Shown one piece after another: positions 1 to 5,458 of a DNA stretch of 5,458 nt. The notes under the pieces were generated by a model, which was not told where the DNA came from, ran no database searches, and worked only from the letters and a program-made list of their open reading frames with translations. Position 1 is the stretch's first letter, and each line of letters starts with the position of its first letter. This stretch comes from an uncultured Pirellulaceae bacterium (GTDB lineage Bacteria; Planctomycetota; Planctomycetia; Pirellulales; Pirellulaceae). The stretch spans positions 1-5,458 of the forward strand of contig CAMYKF010000149.1 in NCBI GenBank assembly GCA_947258905.1. The letters are read 5' to 3'. Made by a program: the position numbers and the translations under genes.

Positions 1-582
1 ACTTCCGTAGATGCCTATATCGATGGACATGACCAGTGGCATGACGAACTGGTCCGCCTCCGCGAGATCGCCAATGCAACGGAACTGGAGGAAACCGTCA
101 AATGGGGAGCGCCGACGTACACGATCAACGGCAAAAACGTTGTCGGTATTGGTGCATTCAAGTCCTGCGTCGGCCTGTGGTTTTTTCAGGGCGTCTTGCT
201 CAAGGACAAAAACGAGGTGCTGATCAATTGCCAGAATGGAAAGACCAAAGCCATGCGGCAATGGCGTTTCAATGGAGGCAAGGAAATCAAGCCCCGGATC
301 ATCAAGTCCTATTTGAAAGAAGCCATCGAACTGGCCAGGCAGGGCAAGGAGATCAAGCCGGAACGCGGCAAGCCGGTGGTGGTTCCGCCGCTGTTGAAAA
401 GTGCCCTGAAGGAGAACAGGAAAGTTGGTGCGGCTTTTGAAAAACTGACGCTCGGCAAACGACGCGAATACGCCGAGTATATCGCTGAAGCGAAACGGGA
501 AGAGACCAAAGTCAAACGCCTTGCCAAAATCCTGCCCATGATCATTGCCAGCAAGGGGCTGAACGACAAATACAGAAGTTGA
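1..582 (+). CDS. YdeI/OmpD-associated family protein (DUF1801-type), 5' end outside window
   Basis: Frame 1 is open from the first base to a TGA at 580-582, giving 193 residues. The family is usually about 190-200 aa, so probably only a few N-terminal residues are missing. The N-terminal half looks like a DUF1801 domain. It has the signature ETVKWGAPTY (residues 31-40), then a GKNVVGIGAFK stretch (44-54) and the hydrophobic strand LWFFQGVLL (59-67). The C-terminal part (about 130-181) is lysine- and arginine-rich and helical. It carries the LTLGKRREYAEYIAEAK segment (149-165) typical of the YdeI/OmdA C-terminal domain. The family is small, soluble and cytoplasmic; its biochemical role is poorly defined, and proposed links to OmpD or bacteriocin protection are indirect. 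No signal peptide or membrane segment is seen. In-frame TTG (196) is internal and not the likely start, because strong family similarity continues upstream of it. The gene converges with the glycosyltransferase gene and is probably transcribed separately. Confidence 0.88.
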   Translation, partial: TSVDAYIDGHDQWHDELVRLREIANATELEETVKWGAPTYTINGKNVVGIGAFKSCVGLWFFQGVLLKDKNEVLINCQNGKTKAMRQWRFNGGKEIKPRIIKSYLKEAIELARQGKEIKPERGKPVVVPPLLKSALKENRKVGAAFEKLTLGKRREYAEYIAEAKREETKVKRLAKILPMIIASKGLNDKYRS

Positions 583-587
583 CGTGG

Positions 588-606
588 CGCAAGCTTCCAG
601 CTTGCG
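588..606. repeat. Perfect inverted repeat between convergent genes; possible bidirectional terminator or dispersed palindrome
   Basis: The sequence CGCAAGCT-TCC-AGCTTGCG forms a perfect 8-bp stem with a 3-nt loop. It fills most of the 25-bp gap between the stop codon of the ydeI-like gene and the stop codon of the glycosyltransferase gene on the opposite strand. Such a position suits a 3'-end stem-loop serving both transcripts. No run of T follows on either strand, so it is not a classical intrinsic terminator; it might act as a transcript-stabilising hairpin. From memory, similar GGCG[CT]AAGCTTCCAGCTTGCG palindromes recur at gene ends in planctomycete genomes. This could not be verified here, and only one copy was noticed in the window. 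Confidence 0.6.
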
Positions 607-607
607 A

Positions 608-1750
608 TCAGTCCTCGTCGTTGGCCAGAGACTTCAGCCTCGCCGCGAAATCGCCGATGGGATCCAGTGTGTAGCGTTCCCGGATCCGCTGGCCGGCCAG
701 TTGCCCCAGGTGCTCCCACTGTTCACGGGCCTGCCATGCACGTTCCAGAGCCTCGTCCAGCAAACTGGCAGTGGCACTTTCGGCAATGAACCCGGTGTTG
801 CCGTCATCCAGTAGTTCAGCATTACGACCAATGTTGGTGGCAATCGCGATCCGGTTGCACAACATGGCTTCCACAATCACCAGCGGGGCGCCTTCGTATC
901 GCGAGGGCAACAGCAACGCATGGTTCTCGGCCCAGATATCGGTGATCTTGTTTTTGAAACCGCAATACCGCAGCTGGTCCTCGATGCCGTGCATTTGAAT
1001 CAGGTCTTCCAGCTGGCGGCGGTTGCCCTGGTCAGAGCCGTAAAAGTTCACGCGGATATTGCGTTGACGCCACTTGTCCTGCTTGAACACGGCAATCACC
1101 ACGTCCTGTCCCTTGGACTGGAAGTGCAGCCGTCCCACACAGGCAACCGAGTAGCCGTCCTCGGTCGAAGGGTATTCCGGAACGTCATTGGGTCGCATGT
1201 TGAACGGGTTGGCGACAATCTCGTAATTGTCCAGCTGGATGGCCAGATTGTTTTCCATTTTGATGCGGTTTTCCTCGGACACAAAGAAGACCCGCTCGGC
1301 ATTGCGATACCAGTCGCGATATTCGTCCAGACAGTCCGAATGGATGAAAAACGTATTGCTGGCGCATTGCACGTTGATGGCGTAGGGAATGCCCAATGCG
1401 CGGCATGCGGTGGCGACGTCGATGCGATCCGGGTGGAATCCCAGAGTTACCAGCACGGCGTCGGGCCGGGTCTTCTCCAGCCACGCTCGTTCGCTGCCAG
1501 GCTGGCCGTTGAACATCGAGCGGGCCCGGACGATCTTTCGTTCCCAGAATCCCTGCGGCCGGTTGCGCAACCACACGTCGCCCCCGCTGTCCTCCAGCTG
1601 GATCAGTTGCCGGGCCGTTTCCGGCCACCATTTGTAATTCACGCAAACGTCGGCACCGTCGACCTGCATTTTCCGCGCGGTGCGCCACCACAGTTCCTCG
1701 CTACCGCCCCACGGCATGCCGGTCATGCATGAATAGAATCCGATTTTCAT
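608..1750 (-). CDS. Glycosyltransferase, GT-B fold, GT4-like
   Basis: This complete 380-aa protein has the usual length of a family-4 retaining glycosyltransferase. The N-terminal half opens with MKIGFYS and a glycine-rich loop MPWGGSEE (12-19), the typical acceptor-side loop of GT-B enzymes. The C-terminal donor-binding half starts near residue 200 with VACVGRLHFQSKGQD (202-216), matching the family's GR...KG pattern. It contains the EX7E motif: E286 and E294 within SRYEGAPLVIVEAM, which contact the nucleotide-sugar donor. GNTGFIAE (317-324) is the usual strand that follows. No signal peptide or membrane helix is seen, so it is probably cytoplasmic or peripheral to the inner membrane. Its start overlaps the stop of the sulfotransferase gene as ATGA, and GAGAGG lies 5 nt upstream, so the two are probably translationally coupled. 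Donor and acceptor sugars cannot be inferred. The gene is the last of a three-gene - strand block likely devoted to a surface or exported glycan. Confidence 0.92.
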   Translation of the reverse strand: MKIGFYSCMTGMPWGGSEELWWRTARKMQVDGADVCVNYKWWPETARQLIQLEDSGGDVWLRNRPQGFWERKIVRARSMFNGQPGSERAWLEKTRPDAVLVTLGFHPDRIDVATACRALGIPYAINVQCASNTFFIHSDCLDEYRDWYRNAERVFFVSEENRIKMENNLAIQLDNYEIVANPFNMRPNDVPEYPSTEDGYSVACVGRLHFQSKGQDVVIAVFKQDKWRQRNIRVNFYGSDQGNRRQLEDLIQMHGIEDQLRYCGFKNKITDIWAENHALLLPSRYEGAPLVIVEAMLCNRIAIATNIGRNAELLDDGNTGFIAESATASLLDEALERAWQAREQWEHLGQLAGQRIRERYTLDPIGDFAARLKSLANDED

Positions 1751-2610
1751 GCTGACCTCTCGGTGACGGACGGGGTATCAGGTGCCGGTTCCGCCTGGGC
1801 AGCGTTTCCGGCCTGGTGGAAATGGCTTTTGACCGATGACACGTCGTCCGGCGCGGTGGCTGAGCTGGCGGATTCCCTCGCCCCGGCTCGCGGCGTGTCA
1901 AACCACACGTAATCATCGCGGTTGTAGTGCTCCCGGGCAAATTGGTACACCCGGTGCAGCAATGGATAATCACGATAGAACGGCTCACGCAACCACTCGG
2001 GTACCGGCTCGTCATAATCCGATTCATTGAATCGTGGCAAGTCGATCGCGGGTTTGCCAAGGATTTTTGCCAGTCTGCGAATCGACGTCTGAATATCCTC
2101 CTGAACGCCGATATAGATGAATCGCGTGGCCAGTCGTTCCTCGTAATTCTGCAGTGTCACGTCTTGCGGCAAATGGTTGTAAATCCAGTAGGGATACTCA
2201 CGCAGGTAGTATTCCACCGTGGGATACTTGTCGAGGATGTTCTCCTGTTTGCCGCGATACCAGAATTTGCCTTCAGCGCTGCGGCGTTTGCAAAAAAAGA
2301 ACATGGACACGGCGATGTCAAACGGATCACGCAACACGGTAAAGTACTGGTCGATCTCCGGATAGAAATAGGGCAAGCCGTATCCGCGACCATTGTCGAA
2401 GTGCCCGTGGATACATTTGACGTCCGGCAAAAAATTCCCCGCGGCATCGCGTGTCTGGATCCGTGGCAACAGGATGTCCTGCGTTTCATCCTGATTCAAT
2501 TTGTGATACTGCGGGCCAAACCATTCGCGCAGCAACCGGATGAAACTCGAACCGGCGCACTTGGGCATGTGCGAAAAAATAACAGGTTTGGCAGGATCGT
2601 AAGTTTTCAT
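1747..2610 (-). CDS. PAPS-dependent sulfotransferase (Sulfotransfer_2-like)
   Basis: This 287-aa protein probably transfers sulfate from 3'-phosphoadenosine-5'-phosphosulfate to a carbohydrate hydroxyl. The 5'-phosphosulfate loop is near the N-terminus: FSHMPKCAGSSF (12-23), with K17 and the G-S-S turn (20-22). An HGHF motif (68-71) follows, typical of the carbohydrate sulfotransferase group related to heparan-sulfate 2-O enzymes. The 3'-phosphate site is YFTVLRDPFDIAVSMF (89-104), with R94 and S102. The catalytic domain seems to end near residue 237. The last 50 residues are Ala/Ser/Pro/Asp-rich and probably disordered. There is no signal peptide or transmembrane helix, so the enzyme is likely cytosolic, unlike Golgi relatives. 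The ATG at 2610 fits the start of the fold, but no clear Shine-Dalgarno precedes it. It follows the 438-aa GT-B-like gene by 58 bp and overlaps the glycosyltransferase gene by 4 nt. The acceptor is unknown; a glycan made by the neighbouring enzymes is the natural guess. Confidence 0.9.
   Translation of the reverse strand: MKTYDPAKPVIFSHMPKCAGSSFIRLLREWFGPQYHKLNQDETQDILLPRIQTRDAAGNFLPDVKCIHGHFDNGRGYGLPYFYPEIDQYFTVLRDPFDIAVSMFFFCKRRSAEGKFWYRGKQENILDKYPTVEYYLREYPYWIYNHLPQDVTLQNYEERLATRFIYIGVQEDIQTSIRRLAKILGKPAIDLPRFNESDYDEPVPEWLREPFYRDYPLLHRVYQFAREHYNRDDYVWFDTPRAGARESASSATAPDDVSSVKSHFHQAGNAAQAEPAPDTPSVTERSA
1756..1761 (-). promoter_or_regulatory. Ribosome binding site for the GT4-like gene, inside the sulfotransferase 3' end
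   Basis: Read on the - strand, GAGAGG lies 5 nt before the ATG at 1750-1748. It sits inside the last codons of the sulfotransferase gene. It supports the chosen glycosyltransferase start and, with the ATGA overlap, suggests translation coupled to the preceding gene. It is the clearest Shine-Dalgarno site of the three readable starts in the window. Confidence 0.6.
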
Positions 2611-2668
2611 CTTGTCCAGGAGGGACTGACAATTCGGCAGACAACCGATCCGTTAAATTTACCGATTT

Positions 2669-3985
2669 TCAGCTGTCCTTTACAGGGCGATCACTCCCCT
2701 CGCCATGCAGGCGATGAACGGTCTTCGCAAGTTCCTCGACGGTTGCCGCCCGGTTTCGTACCAGCAAACGCAACCAGTTGATGTAGCCGCGAAGTCTTTG
2801 GTTGGCCGATCGCTGTTGGAAGTACTTTTCAGGATAATTGCCCATCTCGTGAATCGCAGCCGACAATTCCGTCTGCAGCCGGGCCAGCGGGACGTCCCGG
2901 AACGCGGAATTGTCCGGAAAAAGCGATTGCGGCGTACCCGAGGGCTGCGGTGCGGCCAACCCTTCCCCGGGCAGGTCCAGAATCCGCGCCGGAAAATCGA
3001 GCGGCTGGCCGGATTCGCGAGCCAGTTTGCCTGCTTCCACCATTTCGCCCACCAAACGGGCTATGCGGGGCGTCGCCGGTTGCGAGTGTTGCAACGCATC
3101 GGCCATCAGCGTGTCCTGGACAAACTGCATGGCCGGAGGTGGATTGGCCAACTCGGCCAGCACCGGAGCGACCTGGGATTCGCTGTGGATATTCCAGGCC
3201 AACGGTGTCATCTGCGGTCGATTGTGAAAGTCCAGTACCGCCACCGGCAATCCAGCCACGGCCGCTTCCAGCTGCAACGTGGACGGCGTGGTAATTACGG
3301 CGTGAACCGTCTCCAGCACGTCACCAATCGGTCCAGGACGAGGCTCGAATCCCGGCGCTCCAGTGTTCGCATGCAGCGACTCGTTCATTCTCCAGATGAC
3401 TTCCACCGTTCGGTCGTCAATTTCCGGGGTGGCATCCAGGACTTGCTTGACGACCGCCACCGCGCGATGAGTTTCCTCACGCTGCTGGTCGTTGAACCAC
3501 GGAGTACGGGCTGAGGCCACCAGCAATCGGAACGGGCCGCTGTCGGGCAATTCGCGACGCCCCGTTTGCGTCCAGGCATCCAGCCGGGGAATGCCTGTCA
3601 CTTCGCATTTGCCGACATTGCCCAAGGCCTCCAGCCATCGTGCTTGCGAGTTGCCAATGCAAGCCACCTTGTGCCCTGTTAAGGGCTGGAACATGGTGCC
3701 GTCCGCCAGGTCATCGTGCTCGAAACTGTTGCGGTATTCCAGGATTCCGTCGACCAGGATCAGCACCGGCACCTGCGTTCGCTCGACGACGCGCCGCAGA
3801 ATTGAAATCTCTTCCCAGCGGTAATGGTTGTGCGTAATGACGATGCCGGCGTCATCGGGGGGCATCCAGTCAATGCTGTACTCGCGAATGATCTCGACGG
3901 GCAGCGGCAACTGGTCCAGCCAGCCGGCGTACAGCGCATTCTTGAGCGCTCCCGGAAACAGAATACAGGCCTTCAGTTGATTCAT
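2669..3985 (-). CDS. Uncharacterised GT-B-like surface-carbohydrate protein
   Basis: This 438-aa protein is of no family I can name with certainty. It shows the layout of GT-B-type proteins related to CDP-glycerol glycerophosphotransferases or capsule glycosyltransferases. The N-terminal half has a short strand KACILFPG (5-12), then VPVLILVDGILEYRNSFE (72-89), and ACIGNSQARWLEAL (108-121) leading to the turn TGIPRLDAW (130-138), a common GT-B domain junction. The C-terminal half has VITTPSTLQLEAAVAGLPVAV (positions 230-250), resembling the motif in which Ser/Thr and Glu bind the donor nucleotide or phosphate; E240 is the likely key residue. A Pro/Gly-rich linker (about 335-362) precedes a charged helical region (366-426) absent from minimal GT-B enzymes. 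No signal peptide or transmembrane segment is visible. The ATG at 3985 is the only good start before an in-frame TAA at 4048-4046; no Shine-Dalgarno is evident. It is the first gene of the cassette and may define the saccharide that is later sulfated. A 2-epimerase-like role is an alternative. Confidence 0.75.
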   Translation of the reverse strand: MNQLKACILFPGALKNALYAGWLDQLPLPVEIIREYSIDWMPPDDAGIVITHNHYRWEEISILRRVVERTQVPVLILVDGILEYRNSFEHDDLADGTMFQPLTGHKVACIGNSQARWLEALGNVGKCEVTGIPRLDAWTQTGRRELPDSGPFRLLVASARTPWFNDQQREETHRAVAVVKQVLDATPEIDDRTVEVIWRMNESLHANTGAPGFEPRPGPIGDVLETVHAVITTPSTLQLEAAVAGLPVAVLDFHNRPQMTPLAWNIHSESQVAPVLAELANPPPAMQFVQDTLMADALQHSQPATPRIARLVGEMVEAGKLARESGQPLDFPARILDLPGEGLAAPQPSGTPQSLFPDNSAFRDVPLARLQTELSAAIHEMGNYPEKYFQQRSANQRLRGYINWLRLLVRNRAATVEELAKTVHRLHGEGSDRPVKDS

Positions 3986-4078
3986 GGGTTTGGCGGGGTC
4001 AATGGTGAATGGTCCCGGAAGCGTTGAGATGGACGCTTCTCCCCATTAACTTCAACTTAATCCCTAACTTTAACAAGG

Positions 4079-4107
4079 GATACAGTAATCCTGTCACTCG
4101 AAGTCAA
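4079..4107 (-). promoter_or_regulatory. Candidate sigma-70-like promoter for the three-gene cassette
   Basis: On the - strand TTGACT (4107-4102, 5 of 6 to TTGACA) is followed after 17 nt by TGTATC (4084-4079, only 3 of 6 to TATAAT). Transcription would begin near 4072 and give a leader of about 85-90 nt before the ATG at 3985. The -35 match and spacing are good and the -10 is poor, so this is a weak candidate. Read-through from aspS, 225 bp upstream, is the alternative, since no convincing - strand terminator is seen after aspS. Confidence 0.3.
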
Positions 4108-4125
4108 GGTTGGAGTTAACGTCAA

Positions 4126-4143
4126 GGCAAATTCGGCAAATTC
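4126..4143. repeat. Tandem duplication of a 9-mer in the aspS-cassette gap
   Basis: GGCAAATTC is repeated twice head to tail without a spacer. It lies between the aspS stop and the promoter candidate of the cassette. Two perfect 9-bp copies could be a replication-slippage product or a pair of operator half-sites; nothing else in the sequence decides between these. Confidence 0.5.
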
Positions 4144-4203
4144 AGAGTTGCCGGGTTCGCATGGCAGCTGCCGCGTTTGATATGGCGATCGGCTTCGCTT
4201 CGG

Positions 4204-4228
4204 GGACTCATCAAGAGTCCGGTTTTTT
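4204..4228 (+). terminator. Hairpin plus T-tract, intrinsic-terminator-like on the + strand only
   Basis: GGACTC and GAGTCC form a 6-bp stem around the loop ATCAA, followed by GG and six T. On the + strand this resembles a short rho-independent terminator. On the - strand the hairpin spans the aspS stop codon, but an A-run precedes it and no T-run follows, so it would not be a classical aspS terminator. The T-run is the antisense of the Lys-Lys codons near the aspS C-terminus, so coincidence is quite possible. No + strand gene precedes it. Confidence 0.3.
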
Positions 4229-5458
4229 CGGCTGGATACACAATTCATCGAGCTGCCCGGTATCGACAGCGGCCGGCGCCCCGGTCATCAGGTCCATGGC
4301 GCGCTGGGTTTTGGGAAACGCAATGGTATCCCGAATGTTGTCGCGGCCCGCGAACAGCATGACGATCCGGTCGATACCCAATGCGATACCGCCGTGGGGC
4401 GGCGCGCCAAATTTGAGTGCGTCGAGCAGGAATCCAAATCGCTCCCGCGCGGTTTCCTCGTCCATTCCCAACAGTCCGAACACCAAACGCTGAATCAGGT
4501 TGTCATGAATTCGGATAGTCCCGCCGCCAGCCTCGTAACCGTTGATCACCAGGTCATAGGCCTTGGCTCGGGACTTGCCGGGGTTCTCCCTGAGCCCTTC
4601 CAGATCCTCGTCGCGGGGCGCGGTAAACGGATGGTGCATGGCGTGCCAGCAGCGAGTTTCCTCGTCGTAATCGAACATGGGAAATTCGACGACCCATGAA
4701 AAGTGCATTTGCGCCGGATCATACAGTTGCAATTCCGCACCCAGCTTGCGACGCAAGCCCGCCAGAGCCTTGCACGAAACTTCCCAGGTGTCGGCAATAA
4801 ACAGTAGCAAGTCGCCGGGTTCGGCACCCAATCGCTCGCGAAAATCCTCAAGCAGTGCGTCGTCGAAGTTTTTGGCAATTGGCCCGCCGAAGACGCCGTC
4901 CGGCTCAATCCGCATCCATGCCAGTCCCCTGGCTCCAAAGTCCTCCTGCACATAGGTTGTCAGCTGGTCGATCCGTTTGCGTGAGAAATCGGGCGCAGCG
5001 CCTTTTACATTGATCGCGCGAACAAAGTTTCCAGCATCGGCGACCGAGCGAAAGACGCGGAATTCGCTCTGGCCCGCCAGGTCCGTGCAATCGACCAGTT
5101 CCATGCCGAAACGCAAATCCGGAGCATCGTGGCCAAACCGCTGCATGGCTTCGTCGTAGGTCATGCGTGGCAGGGGGATTTGCAATTCAGTGTCGAGCAG
5201 CTCTTTGGCCAGACGCTGCATCAACCCGTCGATCATGGCCAGCACATCCTCGGTTTCTACAAAGGACATTTCCAGGTCCAGTTGGGTGAATTCCGGCTGG
5301 CGATCGGCCCGCAGGTCCTCGTCGCGAAAGCATCGCGCGACCTGAATGTATCGATCGTAGCCGGCAATCATCATGATCTGTTTGTAGATTTGCGGTGATT
5401 GCGGCAGGGCGTAATAGGTTCCCGGGTGTACGCGGCTGGGAACCAGGTAGTCGCGGGC
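4211..5458 (-). CDS. aspS: Aspartyl-tRNA synthetase, bacterial type, 5' end outside window
   Basis: This class II synthetase charges tRNA-Asp with aspartate in the cytoplasm. The frame stays open through the right edge, so the in-window ATG at 5374 is internal. The visible part is 415 residues of a protein usually near 590 aa; the N-terminal OB-fold anticodon-binding domain and motif 1 are missing. Counting from the window edge, LVPSRVHPGTYYALPQSPQ (5-23) is the conserved entry to the catalytic core. Motif 2 is CFRDEDLRADRQPEFTQLD (43-61). A GAD insertion domain follows (about 118-222), marking the bacterial type. MHHPFTAP (274-281) and NGYEAGGGTIRIH (306-318) are typical core segments. Motif 3 is GGIALGIDRIVMLFAG (356-371), with R364 binding ATP. 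The C-terminus reads DTIAFPKTQRAMDLMTGAP and then the usual tail. Residues that separate discriminating from Asn-misacylating enzymes lie mainly in the missing N-terminal part. No frameshift or lost key residue is seen. Confidence 0.97.
   Translation of the reverse strand, partial: ARDYLVPSRVHPGTYYALPQSPQIYKQIMMIAGYDRYIQVARCFRDEDLRADRQPEFTQLDLEMSFVETEDVLAMIDGLMQRLAKELLDTELQIPLPRMTYDEAMQRFGHDAPDLRFGMELVDCTDLAGQSEFRVFRSVADAGNFVRAINVKGAAPDFSRKRIDQLTTYVQEDFGARGLAWMRIEPDGVFGGPIAKNFDDALLEDFRERLGAEPGDLLLFIADTWEVSCKALAGLRRKLGAELQLYDPAQMHFSWVVEFPMFDYDEETRCWHAMHHPFTAPRDEDLEGLRENPGKSRAKAYDLVINGYEAGGGTIRIHDNLIQRLVFGLLGMDEETARERFGFLLDALKFGAPPHGGIALGIDRIVMLFAGRDNIRDTIAFPKTQRAMDLMTGAPAAVDTGQLDELCIQPKKPDS

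Noticed and set aside
309..719. - strand open frame of 136 codons across the ydeI-like 3' end and the convergent junction
   Set aside because: It is antisense to a recognisable YdeI C-terminal domain and spans the palindrome and two stop codons of real genes.
920..1732. Long + strand open frame (270 codons) opposite the GT4-like gene
   Set aside because: The - strand frame has a complete motif set for a known enzyme family. The + frame has no recognisable domain and is explained by GC-biased codon use.
2644..2666. ACCGAT direct repeat flanking the near-palindrome TAAATTTA in the 58-bp gap
   Set aside because: The repeats are short, the symmetry is imperfect beyond 8 bp, and no promoter elements accompany it.
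1927..2781. Long + strand open frame (284 codons) opposite the sulfotransferase gene
   Set aside because: It is antisense to a clear sulfotransferase, runs across the intergenic gap into the next gene, and resembles no known protein.
2705..3514. + strand open frame (269 codons) opposite the 438-aa GT-B-like gene
   Set aside because: It is Arg/Gln-rich with no domain-like pattern. The - strand frame has GT-B landmarks and an operon-like arrangement.
4057..4248. 63-codon - strand open frame between aspS and the cassette
   Set aside because: It overlaps the aspS C-terminus in another frame, is low-complexity, and has no family resemblance or ribosome site.
1..5458. CRISPR array, tRNA or rRNA gene, insertion sequence, attachment site or toxin-antitoxin pair
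   Set aside because: No spaced repeats, cloverleaf-like segments, transposase motifs or small paired genes were seen on either strand by eye.

Overview
The window looks like a bacterial chromosome segment with moderately high GC. It holds one intact three-gene block flanked by two genes cut by the window edges. From left to right there is the 3' part of a YdeI/OmpD-associated (DUF1801-type) gene on the + strand. Next come three complete genes on the - strand: a GT-B family-4-like glycosyltransferase, a PAPS-dependent sulfotransferase and a GT-B-like surface-carbohydrate protein. At the right edge is the 3' two-thirds of aspS (bacterial-type aspartyl-tRNA synthetase), also on the - strand. No rRNA, tRNA, CRISPR, insertion sequence or phage gene is visible.

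In transcription order, the - strand runs aspS, a 225-bp gap, the GT-B-like protein (438 aa), a 58-bp gap, the sulfotransferase (287 aa), and the glycosyltransferase (380 aa). The last two overlap as ATGA. The aspS-to-cassette gap carries a weak sigma-70-like promoter candidate, short direct repeats, and a hairpin followed by a T-tract that reads as a terminator only on the + strand. The last cassette gene converges on the ydeI-like gene. Only 25 bp separate their stop codons, and most of that is a perfect 8-bp-stem palindrome.

The three middle genes plausibly cooperate in building a sulfated cell-surface or exported glycan. The two GT-B proteins would assemble or modify a saccharide, and the sulfotransferase would transfer sulfate from PAPS to it. 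The acceptor and product cannot be read from the sequence. aspS and the ydeI-like gene look like unrelated neighbours.

Taxonomy is uncertain. The glycan/sulfotransferase content, the AspRS C-terminal sequence, weak Shine-Dalgarno use at two of three readable starts, and a gene-end palindrome that I associate from memory with planctomycete genomes together suggest Planctomycetota or a related group. This is an impression, not a demonstration. I see no clear evidence of a wholly new system; the sulfated-glycan cassette and its uncharacterised first gene are the most interesting content.
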